From Streptomyces oryzae (GTDB lineage Bacteria > Actinomycetota > Actinomycetes > Streptomycetales > Streptomycetaceae): 64,000 nucleotides of DNA. Of the stretch, positions 26,568 through 34,774 are shown one piece after another. The stretch is from assembly GCF_017676365.1 (NCBI RefSeq), contig NZ_JADKMA010000012.1, positions 1 to 64,000 on the forward strand, read 5' to 3'. Under the pieces are notes generated by a model. The model had not been told where the DNA came from. It saw nothing but the letters and a program-made list of their open reading frames with translations, and ran no database searches. The translations under genes were made by a program, and so were the position numbers. Every line of letters begins with the position of its first letter. The first letter of the stretch is position 1.

Positions 26568-26600
26568 TAAGGGGCGCCCTCCCATGGAGGGCGCCCCTTA
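26568..26600. terminator. Strong bidirectional terminator after fabF
   Basis: Perfect 15-bp inverted repeat (arms 26568-26582, 26586-26600) with a 3-nt loop and CTTTG following. It lies between the convergent fabF and dehydrogenase genes and can serve both. Confidence 0.9.
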
Positions 26601-26623
26601 CTTTGTCCCCGGCAACGTGCCCG

Positions 26624-27529
26624 CTAGGCAGTGCCCCGGGTGTCGCCCCTGCCGTAGTCGGAGGCGTCATAGCTGGCGTAGTAGGAAGCTGCGGCGTCGT
26701 CCGTGCCGTGCCCCTGAGCCTCCGCGCGCCGCAGCCGCTGGGCGATCGCGGGGGTGGCGTCGAGCCGGACGCCGGCGTTGCCGGCGGCATCGGCGATGAG
26801 TTCCGCGTCCTTGCGGGCGCCCGAGAGGGGGAAGCTCGCCTCGTAGGCGCCCTCCAGGATGAGCTTGGCCTTCGCCTGGAGATACGGAACATCCAGCGGG
26901 CCCCCGGCGACGGCTCCGAGGAAGTCGCCCGGTTCGACACCGAGTCCTTCGGCGAGGGCGAGAGTTTCGGCCGTTCCGTTGATGAGTGTGAGGACCCAGT
27001 TGTTGACGACCAGCTTGAGACGGCTTGCGGCACCCGGCTGTTCACCGAGCCACAGGGTCTTGGCGCCGATCGCGTCGAACACCGGAGTGACACGCCGCCG
27101 CAGCCCGGGGTCCCCGGAGGCGAGGACGGTCAGCTCTCCGGCCTCGGCGGGCGCTCTGGTGCCCAGGACGGGCGCGTCCAGGAAGCGCAGCGCGTGCGCC
27201 TCGGCGAACTCGGCCAGCAGCTCGAGCCCGTCCGGTCCGACGGTGCCGGTCTGCACCCATACGGTTCCGGCCGCCAGCCCGGGCGCTGCGGCACGCATGG
27301 CCGCCAGTGCGGCAGGACCGTCGTAGAGGGAGGTCAGGACGGTATCGGCACCGCGTACCGCCTCCGCGGCCTCGTCCGTGACGGTGATGCCATGGCCGGT
27401 CAGCGGCTCGGCCCTGGCGCGGGTGCGGTTCCAGGCGCGTACCCGGAGCCCGGCCGCGGCGAGATTGCGGGCCATGGCGGCCCCCATGGTGCCGGTGCCG
27501 AGGACTGCGACTGAGGTTTCGTCAGGCAT
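26624..27529 (-). CDS. NAD(P)-dependent beta-hydroxyacid dehydrogenase family oxidoreductase
   Basis: 301 residues. The N-terminal Rossmann motif is VAVLGTGTMGAAMARNLAAAG (GxGxMG). The substrate loop appears as FLDAPVLGTRAPAEAGELTVLASGD and the catalytic lysine region as AASRLKLVVNNWVL, as in 3-hydroxyisobutyrate dehydrogenase and imine-reductase-like proteins. The ATG at 27529 gives the family N-terminus. Monocistronic and convergent to fabF. The substrate cannot be decided between hydroxyacid and imine classes. Confidence 0.9.
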   Translation of the reverse strand: MPDETSVAVLGTGTMGAAMARNLAAAGLRVRAWNRTRARAEPLTGHGITVTDEAAEAVRGADTVLTSLYDGPAALAAMRAAAPGLAAGTVWVQTGTVGPDGLELLAEFAEAHALRFLDAPVLGTRAPAEAGELTVLASGDPGLRRRVTPVFDAIGAKTLWLGEQPGAASRLKLVVNNWVLTLINGTAETLALAEGLGVEPGDFLGAVAGGPLDVPYLQAKAKLILEGAYEASFPLSGARKDAELIADAAGNAGVRLDATPAIAQRLRRAEAQGHGTDDAAASYYASYDASDYGRGDTRGTA

Positions 27530-27658
27530 GCGGGAACCGTAGGACGTCGAGAGCCCCCCAAGGCAAGCGGCACGCAAGCAGAAGCGGAGCTTCAGACGGC
27601 GTTGCGGACGGCGTTCGACGTTGCGGGCGGCACATCGGACCGCGCTTCGGACGGTGCG

Positions 27659-28153
27659 TCAGACAACCTGGTGCAGCCAGCGGACGGGGGCACCCTCTCC
27701 CGCGTAGCGGAACGGCTCCAGTTCGTCGTCCCAGGGCTTGCCCAGCAGCTTGGAGATCTCGGCCTCCAGCTCGCTCTCTCCCCGTCCCGCGCGGGCGACG
27801 GCGGCCCGCAGCCGGTCCTCGGGGATGAGGATGTCGCCGTGCATGCCCGTGACGGCGTGGAAGATGCCGAGGTCCGGAGTGGAGCTGTAGCGCTCGCCCT
27901 CCGCCGTCGCACACGGCTCAGCCGTCACCTCGAAGCGGAGCAGGTGCCAGCCGCGCAGCGCCGAGGCGAGCTTGGAGGCGGTGCCGGGATCGCCCTGCCA
28001 GGAGAACTCGGCACGCCAGGTGCCGGGCGAGGCGGGCTGTCTGATCCAGTCGAGGCTGACGCGGGCGCCCAGCACGCCCGCGACGGCCCACTCGACGTGC
28101 GGGCACAGGGCGCGGGGCGCCGAGTGGACGTACAGAACTCCACGTGTCGTCAC
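27659..28153 (-). CDS. DUF3145 domain protein
   Basis: 164 residues starting MTTRGVLYVHSAPRALCPHVEWAVAG, with SLDWIRQP, TWRAEFSWQGD, RFEVTAEP and a C-terminal WDDELEPFRYAGEGAPVRWLHQVV. This pattern matches the actinobacterial DUF3145 family. No signal peptide, membrane segment or catalytic motif is evident. In streptomycetes it typically lies near the fab operon, as here. The function is unknown. Confidence 0.9.
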   Translation of the reverse strand: MTTRGVLYVHSAPRALCPHVEWAVAGVLGARVSLDWIRQPASPGTWRAEFSWQGDPGTASKLASALRGWHLLRFEVTAEPCATAEGERYSSTPDLGIFHAVTGMHGDILIPEDRLRAAVARAGRGESELEAEISKLLGKPWDDELEPFRYAGEGAPVRWLHQVV

Positions 28154-28457
28154 CGGGACCTCCAGTGCGCTCCGAGGGTCGCCACCGGGCGGCCTCGATC
28201 ACCTACCGGTCACGCGCCGGGAAAGCGCCTGACATTTTGCACCACCGGTCACTTCCCTACCAGCTCCCGAGGTTACGAATAGTAAACACCATTGCGCCCA
28301 ATTCTCCCCGAAAGGGACAGGACGTGACGCGAGGTAATATTTACCAGTCGCTGTGCCGGTCGCCTCATCCGCTCACCGACCACGGCACAAGCTATCGCGA
28401 GGCGGCGCACGGCGGGTGACGTACCGTCGGTCGGACAGGGGCGAAACAGGGGGTCGG
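28154..28457. promoter_or_regulatory. Divergent intergenic region with two A/T-rich dyads
   Basis: No gene is visible. Two related palindromes lie in an unusually A/T-rich patch: GTTAC-GAATA-GTAAAC at 28272-28287 and GGTAA-TAT-TTACC at 28333-28345. Both have GTTAC/GTAA half-sites and may be operators or promoter elements for the DUF3145 gene or the SGNH lipoprotein gene. Confidence 0.4.
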
Positions 28458-29426
28458 ATGACGGAGAGCCACCAGCCGGGGAACGCACGTCCAGCGCGTT
28501 CGCACCCGGGCCCGCCGAAACGGTCCCGCACCGTCGCCATCTGCGCTGTCGTCCTGATGACCGTAGCGGGCCTGGCGCTCGCCGTCGCGTGTGGCGGCTC
28601 TTCGGGTGGAGGCGACAAGCACGGCGCGCAGCGCGCCGAGGACTCCTCGCGCCCCCACCCCAGACCCACTCCGCGGCGGATCTGGGACCGCAGCCCCGAC
28701 TCCCTGGCCGCCGTCGGCGACTCCATCACCCGTGGGTTCGACGCGTGTTCCCTGCTGGCCGACTGCACCAAGGTGTCGTGGGCCACCGGCACGGCGGACG
28801 GTGTGGACAGCCTCGCGCGGCGGCTGCTGAGCGATCCGAAGGCGGAGAGCTGGAACTACGCCGCCAGCGGTGCGGTGATGGCCGACCTGCCCGCCCAGAT
28901 GCGCAGGGCAGCGGCCCGGAAGCCGGACATGGTGACCGTCATGAGCGGCGCCAACGACGCCTGCCGCTCCACCGTCGGACAGATGACCTCCGTCGAGGAG
29001 TTCCGCACCGACTTCCGCGAGGGGCTGCGGACACTGCGCACCGAGGCGCCCAAGACGCAGGTGTACGTCTCCAGCGTGCCCAACCTCAAACGGCTGTGGC
29101 AGGAGGGCAGGAAGAACCCGATAGGGCAACGGGTGTGGGGGCTGGGCATCTGCCAGTCGATGCTCAAGGACCCGCAGTCGATGAGCGCGGCCGACCAGGA
29201 TCGGCGGCAGCAGGTCCACGACCGGGTGGTGGCCTACAACGCCGTGCTCAAGCAGGAGTGCGCCAAGGATCTGCGCTGCCGCTACGACAACGGGACGGTC
29301 TTCAACTACCGGTTCACCGGGGCCGAGCTGAGCAACTGGGACTGGTTCCACCCCAGCAAGGAGGGCCAGCGCCGACTCGCCGAACTGGCGTACGGACAGA
29401 TCACCGCGCGGCGCCCTGCCAGGTAG
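28458..29426 (+). CDS. SGNH/GDSL hydrolase lipoprotein
   Basis: 322 residues. A basic N-terminus and hydrophobic stretch (VAICAVVLMTVAGLALAVAC) end in a lipobox-like LAVAC, so it is probably lipid-anchored. The hydrolase blocks are AVGDSITRGFD (Ser89), SGANDAC (block III Asn) and DWFHPSKEG (Asp295, His298), giving the catalytic triad of esterases and lipases of this superfamily. Several cysteines (CSLLADC, CRST, CQS, CAKDLRC) suggest disulfides, as in streptomycete lipases. ATG with AGGGGG upstream. Substrate unknown. Confidence 0.88.
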   Translation: MTESHQPGNARPARSHPGPPKRSRTVAICAVVLMTVAGLALAVACGGSSGGGDKHGAQRAEDSSRPHPRPTPRRIWDRSPDSLAAVGDSITRGFDACSLLADCTKVSWATGTADGVDSLARRLLSDPKAESWNYAASGAVMADLPAQMRRAAARKPDMVTVMSGANDACRSTVGQMTSVEEFRTDFREGLRTLRTEAPKTQVYVSSVPNLKRLWQEGRKNPIGQRVWGLGICQSMLKDPQSMSAADQDRRQQVHDRVVAYNAVLKQECAKDLRCRYDNGTVFNYRFTGAELSNWDWFHPSKEGQRRLAELAYGQITARRPAR

Positions 29427-29522
29427 CCACAGGGGGCGCCGCGGCAGGCGGACGCGCGGGCGTGTCGGAGCCCGGACCGCGGCGCCGCCCACGCTGCGGC
29501 GTCCGCGGTCCGGGGACGAGCC

Positions 29523-29951
29523 TCAGGCGACCTGCAGCGTGACCTCGATGTTGCCGCGCGTGGCGTTGGAGTACGGGCAGACCTGGTGGGCCTTCTCCAG
29601 CAGGTCCTTGGCCGTGGCCTCGTCCACGTTCGGGATCGTCGCCCGCAGCGCGACGGTGAGGCCGAAGCCGCCCTTAGGGGTGTTGCCTATGCCGACCTCG
29701 GCGGTGACCGTCGAGCCGGATATGTCGGCGCCCTCCTTGCGGGCCACGACACCGAGCGCGCCCTGGAAGCAGGCGCTGTACCCCGCGGCGAAGAGCTGCT
29801 CGGGGTTGGTGCCCGCGCCGCTGCCGCCCATCGCCTTGGGCGGGTTGACGACGACGTCGAGCTGCCCGTCGTCGCTGGCCACGCGGCCGTCACGGCCGTT
29901 CTCCGCGGTGGCGACGGCGGTGTACTTGACGTCGATCGGCTGTATTGCCAT
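29523..29951 (-). CDS. ohr: Organic hydroperoxide resistance protein (OsmC/Ohr)
   Basis: 142 residues. It reduces organic and fatty acid hydroperoxides using a reactive cysteine pair: Cys61 in AAGYSACFQGAL and Cys125 in VCPYSNATRGN. Arg20/Arg23-type residues in GRDGRVASDDG provide the catalytic arginine. ATG with AGGAGG at ideal spacing. No ohrR-type regulator is directly beside it; the nearest MarR-type gene (31210) lies beyond an oxidoreductase gene and is better placed to control that gene. Confidence 0.94.
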   Translation of the reverse strand: MAIQPIDVKYTAVATAENGRDGRVASDDGQLDVVVNPPKAMGGSGAGTNPEQLFAAGYSACFQGALGVVARKEGADISGSTVTAEVGIGNTPKGGFGLTVALRATIPNVDEATAKDLLEKAHQVCPYSNATRGNIEVTLQVA

Positions 29952-30070
29952 GGATTTCCTCCTGTTGACGGCACGACCGGGGGAACTCGCGCCCACGCTC
30001 CCGTCGGTCCGGTGACAAGCGTATGTGTTCGGTTCTCAGGCGGGGCAGCCAGCCCGGTCGGGCGATGGGC

Positions 30071-31120
30071 TCAGGCCCCGAGAGTGACGATCATCTTGCC
30101 GACGTTCTCCCCCCGCAGCAGACCGAGGAAGGCGTCCAGGTTGTTCTCGATGCCCTCGACCACGGTCTCCCGGTACTTCAGTTCGCCGGAGCGGATCCAG
30201 GGGGCCACCTCCTGGACGAACTGCGGCTGGAGGTCGTAGTGGTCCATGACCAGAAGCCCTTCCATACGGAAGCGCTTGGCGATGATCTGGGCGAGATTGC
30301 GCGGGGCCGGGGTCGGCTCGGTGGCGTTGTACTGCGAGATCATGCCGCACACGGCGATGCGGCCGTGCAGGTTCATGGCGGAGATGGCGGCCTCCAGGTG
30401 TTCGCCGCCGACGTTGTCGAAGTAGACGTCGATGCCGCTCGGTGCCGCCTCCTTGAGCTGTTCGGCAACGGGGCCGTTCTTGTAGTTGAACGCCGCGTCG
30501 AAGCCGTACTCGTCGGTCAGCACCTTGACCTTCTCGTCCGAGCCTGCCGAGCCGATCACCCGGGCGGCGCCCTTGAGCCGGGCGAGCTGGCCCACCTCGC
30601 TGCCGACCGCGCCGGCCGCGCCGGAGACGAAGACGGTGTCGCCCGGCTGGAAGCCGGCCACCCGCAGCAGACCCGCGTACGCGGTCAGGCCCGGCATGCC
30701 CAGCACACCGAGATAGGTGGAGAGCGGGGCGGCCTCGGCGTCGACCTTGGTGGCGTACTTGGCACGGAGCGTGGCGTACTCCCGCCAGCCCAGCTCGTGC
30801 AGCACATGGTCGCCGGGCGCGAAGTCGGGGTGCTCCGAGGCGAGGACGACACCGATGGCGCCGCCGGTCATCGGCTCGTTCAGCTTGTACGGCTCCACAT
30901 AGGACTTCGCCGCGCTCATCCTGCCGCGCATGTACGGGTCCACGGAGAGGTGGATGTTGCGCACCAGGATCTGCCCCTCAGCCGGGGCCTGGACCGGCAC
31001 CTCCCGCAGCGCGAAGTCGTCCGGGGTGGGCCAGCCCTCCGGCCGGGCGGTCAGGTGCCAGGCCCGCCCGGTGGCCGGGATCCGGTCCGCGGCGGCGTCG
31101 GGGGATACGGATGAGGTCAC
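30071..31120 (-). CDS. NADP-dependent oxidoreductase (MDR, CurA/leukotriene B4 dehydrogenase-like)
   Basis: 349 residues. A zinc-free medium-chain reductase: N-terminal LTARPEGWPTPDDFALREVP, SVDPYMRGRM, then the cofactor motif VSGAAGAVGSEVGQLARLKGAARVIGSAGS (AxxGxxG) and VYFDNVGGEHLEAA. Members reduce alkenals and enones, a detoxification role. GTG start with GGAGG 8 nt upstream. It is divergent from a MarR regulator with a palindrome lying between, so reactive compounds probably induce it. Confidence 0.93.
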   Translation of the reverse strand: MTSSVSPDAAADRIPATGRAWHLTARPEGWPTPDDFALREVPVQAPAEGQILVRNIHLSVDPYMRGRMSAAKSYVEPYKLNEPMTGGAIGVVLASEHPDFAPGDHVLHELGWREYATLRAKYATKVDAEAAPLSTYLGVLGMPGLTAYAGLLRVAGFQPGDTVFVSGAAGAVGSEVGQLARLKGAARVIGSAGSDEKVKVLTDEYGFDAAFNYKNGPVAEQLKEAAPSGIDVYFDNVGGEHLEAAISAMNLHGRIAVCGMISQYNATEPTPAPRNLAQIIAKRFRMEGLLVMDHYDLQPQFVQEVAPWIRSGELKYRETVVEGIENNLDAFLGLLRGENVGKMIVTLGA

Positions 31121-31138
31121 GGTGTCGCCTCCAGGAAA

Positions 31139-31159
31139 TTGCTTCAGGTACTGAAACAA
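31139..31159. promoter_or_regulatory. Likely MarR operator
   Basis: TTGCTTCAG-GTA-CTGAAACAA: 9-bp arms with a single mismatch, 18 bp upstream of the oxidoreductase start. A TTGACA box for the leftward gene lies at 31182-31187, so bound protein would block transcription of the oxidoreductase gene. Confidence 0.65.
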
Positions 31160-31209
31160 CCATGCGCCTGGATATTTCATGTTGTCAAGCATTGCGCTAG
31201 GCTGGTCGC

Positions 31210-31650
31210 ATGGCAGCAGAAAGTCACGTTCCTGACGCGCTCACCGTCGAGGTGGCCGAGCTGATCGGCACGGTGGTCGCGCGCTACCACGAGGAGTACG
31301 AACTGGCGGCTGCCGAGCACGCGCTGACCGGCGCGCAGGCCCGAGTCCTCGCTCTGCTGGCGCGCGAGCCCAAACCGATGCGGCAGCTCGCCCGCCACCT
31401 CAAGTGCGAGCCCTCGAATGTGACGGGGATAGTCGACCGCCTGGAGTCGCGCGGCCTGGTCGAGCGCCGGCCCGACCCCGCCGACCGCCGGGTCAAGGTC
31501 GCCGCCGCCACCGAAGAGGGACGCTCCACGGCGGCCCGGCTGCGCGGCGAGCTGGATTTCGCGGGCGAACCGCTCCAGGAGCTCACGCTCGCCGAGCGAA
31601 GACTGCTGCGCGATCTCCTCAAGCGGATGCTGGGCGAGCCTGAGCACTGA
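31210..31650 (+). CDS. MarR-family transcriptional regulator
   Basis: 146 residues. Winged-helix MarR core: LTGAQARVLALLAREPKPMRQLARHLKCEPSNVTGIVDRLESRGLVERRPDPADRR-type wing, followed by dimerisation helices. One cysteine (KCEPS) sits at the recognition helix, not at the redox position of OhrR proteins. It is divergent from the oxidoreductase and shares the palindrome at 31139-31159. Its 3' end overlaps the convergent TetR gene by 32 bp. Confidence 0.94.
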   Translation: MAAESHVPDALTVEVAELIGTVVARYHEEYELAAAEHALTGAQARVLALLAREPKPMRQLARHLKCEPSNVTGIVDRLESRGLVERRPDPADRRVKVAAATEEGRSTAARLRGELDFAGEPLQELTLAERRLLRDLLKRMLGEPEH

Positions 31651-32272
31651 GTCCGGCCACCAGCAGATCGAGCCCCGCCCGGAACTCCTCGGCGCGGTCG
31701 CCCTGCGCCGAGGCCGTGGCGATCTCCACCACCCTGGGATAGCGCTCCGCCGGGAGCGTGCGGCCGCGCTCGATCACCTCGTCCGCCGAGCCGCCCACCA
31801 GGCTGAACGTCTCACCTGCCGCCTCGCCCTGCGCGAAGCCGACGATGAACCCGGTGACCAGCCGGAAGGCCACCAGCAGATCCCGGCCTGATCTGCCGCT
31901 CCTTGCCAGCGCCTCCAGCATCCGCTCCCCGAAGTCGAGGGTCGGCTCGTCAGTCGTTCGGCGCGCCACCATCAGCGGCACCACCTGGGGATGCCTGCGG
32001 ATGGTCGTCCAGTAGGACTCGGCGAGCGTGCGCACCTCCTCGCGCCAGTCCGCCGCGGGCTCGGGAGGGTACGCGGCGTGCCGGACGACCGCCTCGATGA
32101 CCAGCGACTCCAGCCCGTCGCGGCCGTCCACGTAGTTGTAGAGGGTCATAGGGCCGGTTCCCAGCCGGGCCGCCAGGGAGCGCATCGACAGCGCGTCCAG
32201 CCCCTTCTCGTCCGCCAATTCGAGGGCCGTCGAGGCGAGTTGGTCTCTGCTGAACTTCTTGGATGCCGGCAC
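31619..32272 (-). CDS. TetR-family transcriptional regulator
   Basis: 217 residues. The HTH is FSRDQLASTALELADEKGLDALSMRSLAARLGTGPMTLYNYVDGRDGLESLV, followed by a TetR_C-type helical domain (SYWTTIRRHPQVVPLM ... GFIVGFAQGEAAGE). It is divergent from a small cupin gene, and two GTAC-rich palindromes stand between them. ATG start at 32272. It probably represses the cupin gene and itself. Confidence 0.94.
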   Translation of the reverse strand: MPASKKFSRDQLASTALELADEKGLDALSMRSLAARLGTGPMTLYNYVDGRDGLESLVIEAVVRHAAYPPEPAADWREEVRTLAESYWTTIRRHPQVVPLMVARRTTDEPTLDFGERMLEALARSGRSGRDLLVAFRLVTGFIVGFAQGEAAGETFSLVGGSADEVIERGRTLPAERYPRVVEIATASAQGDRAEEFRAGLDLLVAGLSAQARPASA

Positions 32273-32331
32273 CGGAGCTCCGCCTTTCCGAGGTTCGCCC
32301 CCTCGTGTGCCCGAGAGGACCGGGGTTGACT

Positions 32332-32380
32332 ACGTACGGCGTACGTGTTCCACTGGAAGCACGATCACGTACACCGTACT
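32332..32380. promoter_or_regulatory. Two TetR-type operators between tetR and cupin genes
   Basis: Site 1, ACGTACG-G-CGTACGT (32332-32346), is a perfect palindrome starting directly after TTGACT (32326-32331), so it lies in the promoter spacer. Site 2 (32367-32380, ACGTACACCGTACT) matches 11 of 14 positions and lies 17 bp before the cupin start codon. Confidence 0.7.
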
Positions 32381-32396
32381 TGATGAGGGGGCGGCC

Positions 32397-32789
32397 ATGA
32401 CCGCGGTAGATCTGTTCTCGTCCATGTTCCGGCTCGGGCCGGCCGGGGATGCCTGTGCCGAGGAGCGCCGGATGTCGCCCGATCTCGACGGGTGGACGGT
32501 GATGACCCTGCATGTCGAGGAGGACGCGGACGCTCACCCCGAGTCATGGGAGCAGCACACGGACGGCGAAGAGGTGCTGTGCGTGCTGACCGGCGCGGTG
32601 CGGGTCTACTTCCGCAGGGAGGACGACCCCCAGGACCCGGAGGGAGAACTGGCCGCCCGGCTCACCCCGGGCACGGCCTGTGTGATACCGAGAGGCCGCT
32701 GGCACCGTACGACGATCGAGGAGCCGAGCGACATCATGGCGTTCTCGCGAATCGCCGGTACGCAGATGGAGCGACGGGCCGGATGGTGA
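32397..32789 (+). CDS. Small cupin-domain protein
   Basis: 130 residues. Single cupin: MTLHVEEDADAHPESWEQHTDGEEVLCVLTG provides His/Glu ligands of motif 1 and GTACVIPRGRWHRTTIEEPSD provides His of motif 2. ATG with GAGGGGGC upstream. No other domain. Divergent from a TetR gene and covered by two operator-like palindromes, so it is probably an inducible small-molecule-modifying or binding protein. The substrate is unknown. Confidence 0.88.
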   Translation: MTAVDLFSSMFRLGPAGDACAEERRMSPDLDGWTVMTLHVEEDADAHPESWEQHTDGEEVLCVLTGAVRVYFRREDDPQDPEGELAARLTPGTACVIPRGRWHRTTIEEPSDIMAFSRIAGTQMERRAGW

Positions 32790-32811
32790 GCGGGCGGTAG
32801 GGGCGCAGGCG

Positions 32812-34038
32812 CTAAGGCGGGCCCAGCTCGCCGCGCAACCGCATCGTGCGCAGCACCAGTTCGAGCTCGAAGCGGCTGTCGGGGTCGTCGATCTCGTCGC
32901 CCCACAGCTCGCGGATCTGGCGCAGCCGGTAGCGCACCGTCTGCGGATGCACGCCGAGGCGCCCCGCCACCTCCGGTGCGCCGCCGCGGGTCTCCAGCCA
33001 GGCCAGCAGCGTCTCGGCCAGCCGGCGGCTGTGCGCGGGACCGCAGGACTCCAGCGGCGCGAGCCTGCGCCGGGTCAGCCCGGCGATCAGTTCCTCGGGC
33101 GGCAGCAGCACCAGTGCCTCGGTGTGCTCCGTGCAGTGGAGCAACTCCCCGCCCGGCAGCAGGCCTCGCTCCATCAGTCCGACGGCGGACTGGGCCCAGC
33201 GCAGTGACTTGGCGGCCTCGGCCAGCGGCACGGGAGGTCCCACGGCGCCGGACCAGCCCGCGGTGGCACGGCGCAGCAGCTCAGGTCTGCCGGGCGACTC
33301 CGGCTCGGGCACCACCATGCGGGGCTGTTCGCACTCCATGTCGAGAAGGACCTCGTCGCCCACGGCGGGCGGTACGGCCGAGCGGGCGGGACGCACCAGG
33401 ACGGCGACGGCGACGGTCTGCGGCACCCGCCAGCCGATGCGGGCGGCGCGGTCGGCGAGCAGGTCGGCGCGGTCTGCTCCGCCGCGCGGCGGATGGTCGG
33501 ACAGCAGCAGATCCAGCAGCCGCCGCTGGAGCCGCAGCCGCTCCCCGGCCTGCCGTGCCGCCGCCTCCGCGTAGCCCCGCACGGACTCGGCCACCAGCCC
33601 GTCGAGGTACTGGAAGCCGGACTCGGCCAGCTCGTACATCGCAGGTGGCGGGATCTCCATCTGGGTGCCGATCTCGGCGAACCGGCGCCAGGCCAGCCGG
33701 ATGCCGAGCCGGTAGATGGCCTGCAACGAGTCGAGACTGCGTCCGTGGAGGACCTCGCCCCGGCCGAACTCCTGGAAGACCTGCGGCGGCACGTGCGGGG
33801 CCTCCAGCCCGGTGGCCAGGTTCTCCACGAAGTGCTCCAGCGCGCGCCGGATGCCGATGAGCGCCATCGGTTCGCCCGAGTCGTCCAGCACCAGGGGCAG
33901 GGCAGGGTACTCCCGGCGGATGCCCGCGAGGATGTCCTGGGCGAGCACGGGCACCTCGGCCATGGCGCGCTCGGCGAACTGCCGTACGCGCAGCGGTGGT
34001 ACGTCCTGCCAGGCCGAGCGGACGGGCGCGGACGTCAC
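32812..34038 (-). CDS. PucR/CdaR-type helix-turn-helix regulator
   Basis: 408 residues. The C-terminal HTH is APEVAGRLGVHPQTVRYRLRQIRELWGDEIDD; the N-terminal part (residues ~20-170) is the helical sensor seen in this class (SLDSLQAIYRLGIRLAWRRF). GTG at 34038 has GGGGGAG 5 nt upstream; a GTG at 34044 overlaps the previous stop as GTGA but lies too close to the ribosome site. The gene is coupled to the small protein gene upstream. Both face away from the glycan operon starting at 34775, so control of that operon is possible but unproven. Confidence 0.9.
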   Translation of the reverse strand: MTSAPVRSAWQDVPPLRVRQFAERAMAEVPVLAQDILAGIRREYPALPLVLDDSGEPMALIGIRRALEHFVENLATGLEAPHVPPQVFQEFGRGEVLHGRSLDSLQAIYRLGIRLAWRRFAEIGTQMEIPPPAMYELAESGFQYLDGLVAESVRGYAEAAARQAGERLRLQRRLLDLLLSDHPPRGGADRADLLADRAARIGWRVPQTVAVAVLVRPARSAVPPAVGDEVLLDMECEQPRMVVPEPESPGRPELLRRATAGWSGAVGPPVPLAEAAKSLRWAQSAVGLMERGLLPGGELLHCTEHTEALVLLPPEELIAGLTRRRLAPLESCGPAHSRRLAETLLAWLETRGGAPEVAGRLGVHPQTVRYRLRQIRELWGDEIDDPDSRFELELVLRTMRLRGELGPP

Positions 34039-34040
34039 CG

Positions 34041-34463
34041 TCACTCCCCCGGCGCGGCGGCGGAGCCCGAGGGCCCGGCCCCGTCCCGGGTTCCGCCCCG
34101 GGGCCCGCGCTGGGCGCTGTCCGGAGCGCCGTCTTCGGCACCGTTCGCGGAGTCCGGGGTCGCCGAACGCGCGGTGGTGCCGGGTGCGTTGTCCGCGGGC
34201 TCCTCCGCGTCCCTGGCGGAGCCGGGGCTGGAGGCCGGGTCGGAGGCGGGGCTCTTGGACGGGCCCGCCGCTCCGCTGGGCGAGGCGGACGGCAGCGCGG
34301 ACCCGAGGCCGGGGATCTCGTCCGGCGACGAATGGAAGTGCACCAGCGGCACGTTGGGCTGCTCGGGGGTGGCGGCGAGGGCGGCGACGATGCCGAGGCC
34401 CGCGCCGACGGCTAGACCGGCGGCGACCACGCAGGTGAGCGCGGCGGCGAGGAGTCTGTGCAT
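34041..34463 (-). CDS. Small membrane-anchored or secreted protein, DUF2613-like
   Basis: 140 residues. The N-terminal MHRLLAAALTCVVAAGLAVGAGLGIVAALAA is a signal anchor or uncleaved signal; PEQPNVPLVHF follows, and the remaining ~95 residues are an Ala/Ser/Pro/Gly-rich disordered stalk (SPSGAAGPSKSPASDPASS). The N-terminal part resembles the actinobacterial DUF2613 family. The ATG at 34463 was taken instead of the longer frame. Its stop overlaps the next regulator gene. It is divergent from the DUF3068 gene and may be an accessory of the same envelope system. Confidence 0.7.
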   Translation of the reverse strand: MHRLLAAALTCVVAAGLAVGAGLGIVAALAATPEQPNVPLVHFHSSPDEIPGLGSALPSASPSGAAGPSKSPASDPASSPGSARDAEEPADNAPGTTARSATPDSANGAEDGAPDSAQRGPRGGTRDGAGPSGSAAAPGE

Positions 34464-34774
34464 GGCGGAGGCGAACCTCTCTTCGTCGGTGCCGTGGTGG
34501 CCGTATCCGCCGTGCTGTGGCGCGCGGCGGTTCGGTGCTACGGCCCCGCCCCAGGAGCCAACCCCTTGTGAGTTGCTGAGTGTCGGTGGGCATTGACTCC
34601 GTGTCAAGGGACGGCCTACGGTTTCCGGCCCATACGGACCGTCCGGACGAACCGACCGTTCCCTTCACGTGGTTGGGCGGCCCGTCCTCGAACGTGCACT
34701 TCCCCGTCGTAGCGCCGCACCTGCCGCAGGGCCACCCTGCGTGCGGGCCGAGACCACCTTCGGAGTGCCCCGTC
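34464..34774 (+). promoter_or_regulatory. Intergenic region with promoter toward the glycan operon
   Basis: No gene is visible in these 311 bp. TTGACT (34593-34598), 18-bp spacer and TACGGT (34617-34622) form a plausible promoter directed at the DUF3068 gene, leaving a leader of ~145 nt. The -35 box is part of a small inverted repeat TTGAC-TCCGT-GTCAA (34593-34607). Confidence 0.45.
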
